In this document: in pieces, positions 58,417-64,000 of the stretch | Layout: each line of letters begins with the position of its first letter | Position numbering within the stretch: the first letter of the stretch is position 1 | Source: Burkholderiales bacterium | GTDB taxonomy: Bacteria > Pseudomonadota > Gammaproteobacteria > Burkholderiales > Burkholderiaceae_D | Length of the DNA stretch: 64,000 nucleotides | NCBI GenBank assembly: GCA_026399895.1 | Contig: JAPLQC010000020.1 | Span: 1-64,000 of the forward strand | Direction of reading: 5' to 3' | The notes under the pieces: generated by a model | Told to the model about the DNA's origin: nothing | The model's database searches: none | Seen by the model: only the letters and a program-made list of their open reading frames with translations | Position numbers and translations under genes: made by a program

Positions 58417-59520
58417 TTAAATACGCATCGGCATCACAACATATTTGAAATTCGGATCATCGGGGATGGTCACCAGTGCTGACGAATTCGCATCGCCGAG
58501 CGAGATACTGATGCTGTCGCACTTCAGATTGTTCAATACATCGAGCAGATACGTCACATTGAAACCAATGTCGATGGCGTCACCGGCGTAATCAATTTCC
58601 AGTTCCTCGACAGCCTCTTCCTGATCGGCGTTGGTTGAACTGATTTTCAGGCTACCCGGTTCAATCATGCAGCGGACGCCTTTGAACTTGTCGGAGGTCA
58701 TGATCGCTGCTCGCTGTAGCGAGCGCAGCAGCGCTTCGCGATCTAGCGAGAAATTGTTTTTGTAGGCCTTGGGGATGACGCGGGTGTAATCGGGAAACTT
58801 CCCTTCCACCAGTTTCGAGATCAGCTCGATATTGGAGAAATCGAATTTCACCTGGTTGGTGGCAATCGCCAGCTTGACCGGCTCATCGGTTTCTTCCAGC
58901 AGACGCTGCAACTCAATAATGGTTTTGCGCGGAATGATCACTTCCTGCCGCGCAAACTCTTGCTCGGTTACGATCTGACTAAAGGCAAGACGGTGTCCGT
59001 CGGTGGCGACTGCGATTACGTTTTTGCCCTCAACCACTAGCAGCAGGCCGTTGAGGTAATAACGAATATCCTGCTGCGCCATCGAAAAATGCACCATGTT
59101 CAGCAGGTGCTTCAATGTTTTCTGTGGCAGGCTGAACTGAGCGCCAAACTGCTCGGCTTGCGCCACGGTGGGGAATTCTTCTGCCGACAAGGTCTGCAAC
59201 GCAAAGCGCGACTTGCCGCACTGCAAAGTCATGCGCTTGTTCGTCACCGAGAGTGTCACTTCGGCGTCTGGCAGGGCGCGCAAGATATCAAGCAACTTAC
59301 GCGCTGCCACCGTGGTGGCGGCCACGTCGCTGCCCGATCCGATCGCCGCATGGGTGCTGATTTGCACCTCGATGTCGGTCGACAGCAGGGTCACTTGATT
59401 ACCGTCTTTACGGATGAGGATATTGGCCAGAATCGGCAGTGTGTGCCGACGCTCGACAATACCGCTCACGATTTGCAGCGGCCGGAGCAGCGCATCTCGT
59501 TGAGTTTTTACCAGTTGCAT
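58417..59520 (-). CDS. dnaN: DNA polymerase III beta clamp
   Basis: DnaN is the dimeric sliding clamp of the replicative polymerase. From ATG 59520 the protein has 367 residues in three repeated clamp domains; it begins MQLVKTQRDALLRPLQIVSGIVERRHTLPI, the usual form, and has QDIRYYLNGLLL near 148, ATDGHRLA near 169 and the C-terminal YVVMPMRI, which lies near the hydrophobic partner pocket. AAAGGAA precedes this ATG, so the longer frame from 59538 was rejected. It lies between dnaA and gyrB. Confidence 0.97.
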   Translation of the reverse strand: MQLVKTQRDALLRPLQIVSGIVERRHTLPILANILIRKDGNQVTLLSTDIEVQISTHAAIGSGSDVAATTVAARKLLDILRALPDAEVTLSVTNKRMTLQCGKSRFALQTLSAEEFPTVAQAEQFGAQFSLPQKTLKHLLNMVHFSMAQQDIRYYLNGLLLVVEGKNVIAVATDGHRLAFSQIVTEQEFARQEVIIPRKTIIELQRLLEETDEPVKLAIATNQVKFDFSNIELISKLVEGKFPDYTRVIPKAYKNNFSLDREALLRSLQRAAIMTSDKFKGVRCMIEPGSLKISSTNADQEEAVEELEIDYAGDAIDIGFNVTYLLDVLNNLKCDSISISLGDANSSALVTIPDDPNFKYVVMPMRI

Positions 59521-59584
59521 GGTGGGTTCCTTTCGCAAGAAATGCCTGGTGCTTCTTTAGGTTTAATCATCGCCTAGCGCTGGG

Positions 59585-60958
59585 TCAGCCCTTCAAGGTC
59601 TGCTCGAGCACGTGCAGTTCATGATTGATTTCCGGGTTTTTGCTACGGTCTGCCGCAATCTTTCGCACCGCATGCAGCACCGTGGTGTGATCGCGACCGC
59701 CAAACAACTCACCGATTTCCGGCAAGCTTTTTTGTGTGAGCTCCTTGGCGAGATACATTGCAATCTGACGTGGCCGCGCGATATTCGCGGGACGCTTCTT
59801 CGAGTACATGTCGGCGACTTTGATATTGAAAAAGTCTGCCACCGTCTTCTGTATGTTCTCCACTGAGATTTGGCGGTTTTGCACCGACAGCAAATCTTTC
59901 AGCGCTTCTTTCACAACATCAATCGTGATCTCGCGCCCATGAAATTGCGAGTAGGCGAGGATCTTGCGCAGCGCGCCTTCCAGCTCGCGCACGTTTGAGC
60001 GCAAATGCTTCGCAACGAAAAAAGCGACGTCATCATTTAACTTCACGCCTTCTTGTTGCGCTTTTTTCAGCAAAATCGCCACGCGCATCTCAAGCTCGGG
60101 CGGCTCAACCGCCACCGTGAGGCCGGAATCAAAACGCGAGATCAACCGGTCATCCATACCAGTAATCTCTTTTGGATAGGTATCGCTGGTAATGATGATC
60201 TGCTTCTTGGCTGCGATCAGCGCCTCGAACGCGTAGAAGAACTCTTCTTGTGTGCGGCTCTTACCGCCAAAGAATTGGATGTCATCAATTAGCAGCAGGT
60301 CGAGCGAGTGGTAATAGCGCTTGAAGTCATCAAAACCTTTGCGCTGATAAGCCGTTACCACGTCGCGCACGTACTGCTCGGCATGGATGTAGCGGATGCG
60401 GACATTTGGGTTGTCGGCGATCGCCTGATTGCCGATCGCATGAATCAAGTGGGTTTTACCGAGACCCACGCCGCCGTACAAGAAAAGCGGGTTGTACGAA
60501 CTGCCCGGGTTACTCGCCACCTGAATCGCGGCGGCACGCGCTAATTGGTTGGCCTTGCCGGTAACAAAACTGTCGAAGGTCAGAGCTGGATTGATTTTGC
60601 TCTGGTCGCGCAGAAGCACATGGTCATCCACAACCTCAGGCGACTCGTTGACTTGTTTAGGCGCGCTCGCGGTTGCTGGCACCGCCGCCGGTGCCACCGG
60701 ACGTTTGGTAGGCGCCATGCGGGGATCAAGCACGAACTGCACATCCACCGGCGACTGCCAGAACTCGGCTGCAATCGTGGTGATGCGCGCCGCGAACTGG
60801 GTTTTCACCCAATCCAGCTTGAAGCGATTCGGGGCGGCGATACGCAGCCGACCTTCCTCGTAGTCCAGCGGCGCAAGCGGCTTGATCCAGGCGCTAAACT
60901 GCTGCGGTGTCAGCTCCTGCTGCAACCGTTGAGCGCAGGTCTGCCAGAATTCTTCCAT
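59585..60958 (-). CDS. dnaA: chromosomal replication initiator DnaA
   Basis: DnaA binds DnaA boxes at oriC and opens the duplex. The 457-residue protein has the N-terminal DnaB-contact domain (1-75), an Ala/Pro-rich linker (80-115), the AAA+ domain with Walker [12 protein letters not shown] near 161-171 and Walker [11 protein letters not shown] near 225, and the C-terminal DNA-binding domain with [18 protein letters not shown] near 423. It is first in dnaA-dnaN-gyrB and divergent from rpmH, the classical arrangement at the chromosome origin region. Confidence 0.98.
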   Translation of the reverse strand: MEEFWQTCAQRLQQELTPQQFSAWIKPLAPLDYEEGRLRIAAPNRFKLDWVKTQFAARITTIAAEFWQSPVDVQFVLDPRMAPTKRPVAPAAVPATASAPKQVNESPEVVDDHVLLRDQSKINPALTFDSFVTGKANQLARAAAIQVASNPGSSYNPLFLYGGVGLGKTHLIHAIGNQAIADNPNVRIRYIHAEQYVRDVVTAYQRKGFDDFKRYYHSLDLLLIDDIQFFGGKSRTQEEFFYAFEALIAAKKQIIITSDTYPKEITGMDDRLISRFDSGLTVAVEPPELEMRVAILLKKAQQEGVKLNDDVAFFVAKHLRSNVRELEGALRKILAYSQFHGREITIDVVKEALKDLLSVQNRQISVENIQKTVADFFNIKVADMYSKKRPANIARPRQIAMYLAKELTQKSLPEIGELFGGRDHTTVLHAVRKIAADRSKNPEINHELHVLEQTLKG

Positions 60959-61064
60959 TCAATGGTCCAAACAGAAGCAGCAGCTTGGTGCGCTTCTTGT
61001 GTCGGTTAGTCGGAGGTTTCAGCCGATCGGCGGGAGCTCCCCCGCGCTAGCTGAATCAACCGAC

Positions 61065-61095
61065 ATTTTACCGCCGCCAGCGCTAGTTATCCACA
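61065..61095 (-). promoter_or_regulatory. probable dnaA promoter overlapped by a DnaA box
   Basis: On the minus strand TAAAAT (61065-61070) makes a good -10, and the DnaA box TGTGGATAA (61087-61095) covers the corresponding -35 position. Such an overlap would let DnaA repress its own transcription. The -35 hexamer itself is poor, so the promoter call is tentative; the box is exact. Confidence 0.45.
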
Positions 61096-61174
61096 GGCTG
61101 ATGAGTGATTTCGTCACGACAGCCCGCCAGCGGGTCACCGTCTGCGGAGGCATTTGAGAGGATCCGTTAAGTAA

Positions 61175-61204
61175 TTGACAGATATACATATTCTGGTGTC
61201 TAAT
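61175..61204 (+). promoter_or_regulatory. sigma-70 promoter of rpmH
   Basis: TTGACA (61175-61180) and TCTAAT (61199-61204) are separated by 18 bp and point toward rpmH, whose ATG lies about 120 bp downstream. The -35 is perfect. It is the best candidate promoter for the rpmH-rnpA-yidD-yidC unit. Confidence 0.55.
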
Positions 61205-61325
61205 CCAAGGTTCTGCGCAACGCGCTGAGACCAAACCGCGACTGGCTCTGTCAGCAGCGTCCTTGTTACAGGTCCGGCGTCGAGTTCGCCCGATTTTTCG
61301 CACCAAATAACTTCGCGAGACCACG

Positions 61326-61460
61326 ATGAAACGTACTTTTCAACCCTCTGTCGTTCGCCGCAAGCGCACCCATGGCTTTCGCGCGCGCATGGCCACTCGT
61401 TCCGGCCGTGCTGTTTTGAACGCTCGCCGCGCCAAAGGTCGCAAGCGCCTCGCCGTCTGA
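61326..61460 (+). CDS. rpmH: 50S ribosomal protein L34
   Basis: This 44-residue basic ribosomal protein is too short for usual ORF cut-offs. It reads [20 protein letters not shown] and continues with [10 protein letters not shown] and [13 protein letters not shown], the L34 signature over its entire length. It is the first gene of the classical rpmH-rnpA-yidD-yidC-mnmE cluster and starts 31 bp before rnpA. No doubt about identity. Confidence 0.98.
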   Translation: MKRTFQPSVVRRKRTHGFRARMATRSGRAVLNARRAKGRKRLAV

Positions 61461-61491
61461 CCCGGCAGCGCGACTCGACCTGCGTCGTCGC

Positions 61492-61869
61492 ATGTCCGGT
61501 TCTCCGGAAGGCTACGGCAGGCATCAACGCATCATAAAAACGGATGATTTCTCATCCGTTTTTCGTTTGCGGCCCGTGCATCGAACTGAACATTTCGTGC
61601 TTTATCTCCGCCCCAACCCCATCGGACAAGCTCGGCTTGGCGTCGTAGTGGCCAAGCGTCTTGCGCCGCGCGCTGTGACGCGCAATCTGATCAAACGCCT
61701 GGCACGCGAGATTTTTCGCAAGGCCTCGCTAGGGGGGGTCGATTGCATTGTGCGGTTAAGCCAGGCACCGGTGCGTCGTCCGTCATCGGCGGCTACCCGG
61801 GCGTTGCGGGTAACGTTGGGCGCGGAGTTGCAGGATTTACTGACGCGAAAAGCGGCTATATCGCCATGA
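61492..61869 (+). CDS. rnpA: ribonuclease P protein component
   Basis: RnpA assists the catalytic RNA of RNase P in maturing tRNA 5' ends. The 125-residue basic protein contains [30 protein letters not shown] near residues 45-75, the RNR-type RNA-binding signature of the family (here with the pattern A-x-x-RN-x-IKR). An N-terminal start at ATG 61492 gives normal length. Its stop overlaps the yidD start (ATGA). Confidence 0.94.
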   Translation: MSGSPEGYGRHQRIIKTDDFSSVFRLRPVHRTEHFVLYLRPNPIGQARLGVVVAKRLAPRAVTRNLIKRLAREIFRKASLGGVDCIVRLSQAPVRRPSSAATRALRVTLGAELQDLLTRKAAISP

Positions 61870-62129
61870 AATCGGTTTTGCTCGCACTTTTACGGGTCTA
61901 CAAGCTCTGCATCAGCCCTTTTCTGGGGCAGAATTGCCGCTTTTTCCCCAGCTGCTCGGATTACGCGCGCGAGGCGATTGCCGCGTACGGGCCGATGAAA
62001 GGCAGCTTGCTGGCTGGGCGCCGACTATGTAAATGCCACCCATGGCACGGTGGTGGCTTCGACCCTGTGCCACCCGTCGCCACTATTTGTACCGAATCGC
62101 GCTCCGCATCCTCGCAGGCGCATCACTGA
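61866..62129 (+). CDS. yidD: membrane protein insertion efficiency factor YidD
   Basis: This is an 87-residue inner-membrane-associated protein that aids YidC-dependent insertion. It has an amphipathic N-terminus ([21 protein letters not shown]) and the family signature [16 protein letters not shown] with conserved Cys residues, then [15 protein letters not shown]. It starts at ATG 61866 inside the rnpA stop codon, so the two are translationally coupled; the frame is open further upstream inside rnpA but that part is not YidD. yidC follows after 24 bp. Confidence 0.95.
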   Translation: MKSVLLALLRVYKLCISPFLGQNCRFFPSCSDYAREAIAAYGPMKGSLLAGRRLCKCHPWHGGGFDPVPPVATICTESRSASSQAHH

Positions 62130-62153
62130 ATCGCTTTCATCTCCGATAAATCA

Positions 62154-63839
62154 ATGGATATCAAACGTACTGTTCTGCTAGTGGTCTTCTCACTGTCGCT
62201 GCTAATGCTCTGGGAAAACTGGAATCGCTACAGCAACCCGCCGCCGCCACCGTCTGCTGATAGCGGGGCTCAGTCTTCAGCTACTGCTGCAGCGAGCAAA
62301 GATTTATCGGTGCCGCAGCAAAGCGCCGCCGCGCCGGCGGCCCCTGCCACCACCGGTGATCTACCCGCTAATGCCCCTTCGGCAGCTACCGGCGAAGCGG
62401 TGGTACTCACAACCGACTTGTTGAAGGTGGAGATCAACACGCTGGGTGGCGACATCACCCGTGTCGAACTACTCAAGCATCAAGACAGCATGGAAACCGG
62501 TAACCCGGTCGTGCTTCTGCAGAGAACCGCCACCCGCACTTATGTGGCACAAAGTGGTTTGATCGGTGGCGACTTTCCCAACCATCGCTCGACCTTTGTT
62601 GCGCGCGATGGTGTTCGCTCGTTGAACACCGGCGACACACTACAACTGGTGCTGGACAGCGAGCAAGGCGGCGTGAAAGTCACCAAGACCTACACCTTGA
62701 AACGCGGTGAGTACGACATTGGCATCATGCACGATATCGAGAACCGCAGCGCCGCTGCGATTGCACCTTCGATCTACGCGCAGCTAGTTCGCGATGACAG
62801 CAAACTCGGTGGCGATTCTTATTTTTACAGCACCTTCACCGGCCCTGCGATTTACACCGACACAGACAAATACCGCAAAGTCGCTTTCGAAGACATCGAA
62901 AAAGGCAAGAACCCGGTAGCTGCGCGCACGCCTGACGGTTGGGTCGCCATGGTGCAGCACTACTTTGTTGCTGCGTTCTCGCCCTTGTCCAAAGGTGAAA
63001 ATGAGCTATTCACTCGGAAAATCGGTCCGCGTCTGTATGCCGTTGGCGCCATCATGCCGCTTGGCGCGCTAGCTGCCAGCAGCAGCGTGTCACACGAAGG
63101 CAAGTTCTACGCCGGTCCGCAAGAGTCTCTGATGCTGGAGAAATTCGCTACCGACTTCGACTTGGTTAAAGACTACGGCTGGCTGACGCTGATCGCCAAG
63201 CCCATCTTTTGGCTAATGACTCAACTGCACGTCCTGCTCGGCAACTGGGGCTGGACCATCATCTTCCTGACCATTCTGATCAAGCTCGCCTTCTTCCCGC
63301 TGTCAGCAGCTAGCTACCGCAGCATGGCAAAGATGAAGCTGGTGACACCCAAGATGACGGCGATTCGTGAACGCCACAAAGGTGACCCGCAGAAAATGAA
63401 TGCGGCCATGATGGAGTTGTACAAGACCGAAAAAATCAATCCGCTGGGCGGTTGCTTGCCGATCGTGGTGCAAATTCCTGTCTTCATTGCGCTGTACTGG
63501 GTGCTACTGGCGAGCGTGGAAATGCGCCATGCCCCATGGCTGGGGTGGATTCATGATCTGTCTGCGCCGGATACGCTGTTCGGCACAGTGCCAGGATTGG
63601 ATATGCCGATCGGTCTGCTGCCTATCATCATGGCGGTATCCATGTACGTGCAAACCAAGTTGAATCCAACACCGCCCGATCCGATACAAGCAAAAGTCAT
63701 GATGTTTATGCCGCTGGTGTTTTCATTCATGTTTTTCTACTTCCCTTCGGGCCTCGTGCTGTACTGGGTCGTCAACAACATCTTGTCGATTGCTCAGCAG
63801 TGGGTGATTACCAAGCAATCAGAGGCTGGCAAAGCGTAG
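62154..63839 (+). CDS. yidC: membrane protein insertase YidC
   Basis: YidC inserts and folds inner-membrane proteins alone or with SecYEG. The 561-residue protein has an N-terminal membrane anchor (residues 6-22), an Ala/Pro/Ser-rich stretch (25-75), the large periplasmic beta-sandwich (80-340) and five C-terminal helices. The hydrophilic-groove Arg lies in SAASYRSMAKMK near 388, and GGCLPIVVQIPVFIALYWVLL near 432 is the family signature. It is the usual proteobacterial length. A terminator at 63863 separates it from mnmE. Confidence 0.97.
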   Translation: MDIKRTVLLVVFSLSLLMLWENWNRYSNPPPPPSADSGAQSSATAAASKDLSVPQQSAAAPAAPATTGDLPANAPSAATGEAVVLTTDLLKVEINTLGGDITRVELLKHQDSMETGNPVVLLQRTATRTYVAQSGLIGGDFPNHRSTFVARDGVRSLNTGDTLQLVLDSEQGGVKVTKTYTLKRGEYDIGIMHDIENRSAAAIAPSIYAQLVRDDSKLGGDSYFYSTFTGPAIYTDTDKYRKVAFEDIEKGKNPVAARTPDGWVAMVQHYFVAAFSPLSKGENELFTRKIGPRLYAVGAIMPLGALAASSSVSHEGKFYAGPQESLMLEKFATDFDLVKDYGWLTLIAKPIFWLMTQLHVLLGNWGWTIIFLTILIKLAFFPLSAASYRSMAKMKLVTPKMTAIRERHKGDPQKMNAAMMELYKTEKINPLGGCLPIVVQIPVFIALYWVLLASVEMRHAPWLGWIHDLSAPDTLFGTVPGLDMPIGLLPIIMAVSMYVQTKLNPTPPDPIQAKVMMFMPLVFSFMFFYFPSGLVLYWVVNNILSIAQQWVITKQSEAGKA

Positions 63840-63862
63840 CGCTTCATTCTCTGCCGCCCTAG

Positions 63863-63897
63863 AAAAAGTCCGCAGCATTACCGTGCGGACTTTTTTA
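63863..63897 (+). terminator. terminator after yidC
   Basis: AAAAAGTCCGCA and TGCGGACTTTTTT form a long stem with a loop of about nine bases followed by a T run. It ends the rpmH-yidC transcript; mnmE begins 20 bp later and may have its own promoter. Confidence 0.88.
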
Positions 63898-63916
63898 TTG
63901 CGACTAGAATCCCTGT

Positions 63917-64000
63917 ATGTTTCCTGATTCTTCTCCCATTGCTGCTATCGCCACTGCGCCGGGTCACGGCGGTATCGGTGTAGTACGTGTCTCCGGCAGT
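63917..64000 (+). CDS. mnmE: tRNA modification GTPase MnmE (3' partial)
   Basis: Only the first 28 codons are in the window. They read MFPDSSPIAAIATAPGHGGIG followed by VVRVSGS, the N-terminus of MnmE, which together with MnmG modifies the wobble uridine of several tRNAs. The position directly after yidC is the usual one. The GTPase domain lies beyond the window edge. Confidence 0.93.
   Translation, partial: MFPDSSPIAAIATAPGHGGIGVVRVSGS

Larger units (their letters stand above)
60959..61325. other. dnaA-rpmH intergenic region, possible part of the origin
   Basis: This 367-bp gap separates divergent dnaA and rpmH. It holds one perfect DnaA box (TTATCCACA, 61087-61095), a GC-rich inverted repeat with arms GGTTTCAGC (61015-61023) and GCTGAATCAACC (61050-61061), and promoters for both flanking genes. 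A single perfect box is fewer than expected for a full origin, so oriC itself may lie elsewhere nearby; no AT-rich unwinding repeat array was found. Confidence 0.55.

Noticed and set aside
61011..61065. A third SAM-riboswitch-like stretch before dnaA (GCGCGGGGGAG..CTCCC near GATT and GGCTGAAA).
   Set aside because: It shares only a GC-rich hairpin with the met leaders and lacks the AAATAC and GCTAAAGCG segments, the GCGCC/GGCGC stem and a following terminator.

Overview
The window is a 64 kb chromosomal segment of a betaproteobacterium, most likely of Burkholderiales type. Evidence is the gene set: lineage-typical small proteins (DUF1840, DUF3567, DUF3717), a phasin (polyhydroxyalkanoate storage), the ATP-grasp-like gshA next to gshB, a PTS made only of EIIA, HPr and EI, a TorF-like porin ahead of glnK-amtB, and metX-metW. 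The right end carries the classical origin-proximal cluster: gyrB, dnaN and dnaA on the minus strand diverge from rpmH, rnpA, yidD, yidC and mnmE on the plus strand. No tRNA, rRNA, CRISPR array, insertion sequence or prophage was seen. Almost everything is ordinary core genome; the interest lies in regulatory leaders, a few unassigned proteins and three damaged genes.

Layout. 1-3060: the tRNA-dependent amidotransferase genes gatC (partial), gatA (internal out-of-frame deletion) and gatB. 3264-4415: an unrecognised 383-residue protein. 4458-7504: pyrE, a 13-bp tandem repeat, exonuclease III and an AmpG-like permease. 7566-9494: metX-metW behind a promoter, a class-II-like SAM riboswitch and a terminator. 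9513-14268: ptsI, ptsH, EIIA, gshB, gshA. 14476-17205: a nitrogen-regulated unit (sigma-54 promoter, TorF-like porin, glnK, amtB). 17340-20874: ubiK, comM, an MFS transporter, DUF1840. 20956-26256: rsmB, DUF4390, an NtrY-like kinase, an NtrX-like regulator lacking its AAA+ domain, and a small G3E-GTPase-like protein. 26394-28228: DUF3567, a TrmB-like methyltransferase, a YafJ-like amidotransferase. 28308-33720: metH (second SAM riboswitch), fmt, def. 33863-39802: LysM protein, dprA, smg, topB. 39886-44604: a broken MFS gene, a 42-residue membrane peptide, DUF3717, phasin, an FAD dehydrogenase, a SET-domain protein. 44766-52452: folE, a YVTN beta-propeller, a PQQ-type sugar dehydrogenase with cytochrome c, nhaR-like regulator, TerC, AI-2E-type permease, Tim44-like protein. 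52621-52830: OxyR-like sites and an ahpC remnant. 52874-64000: glcB, a haloacid dehalogenase, then the origin cluster.

How genes work together. Methionine synthesis is under two separate copies of the same SAM-sensing leader, at homoserine acylation (metX) and at homocysteine methylation (metH). Ammonium uptake is under nitrogen control through a sigma-54 promoter and PII. The sugar dehydrogenase and cytochrome c plausibly form a periplasmic electron-transfer pair. fmt and def act on the two ends of the formyl-methionine cycle. Two genes (gatA and an MFS gene) show the same kind of lesion, a roughly 140-180 bp out-of-frame deletion, and ahpC is reduced to its first codons; assembly error must be excluded before these are treated as biology.
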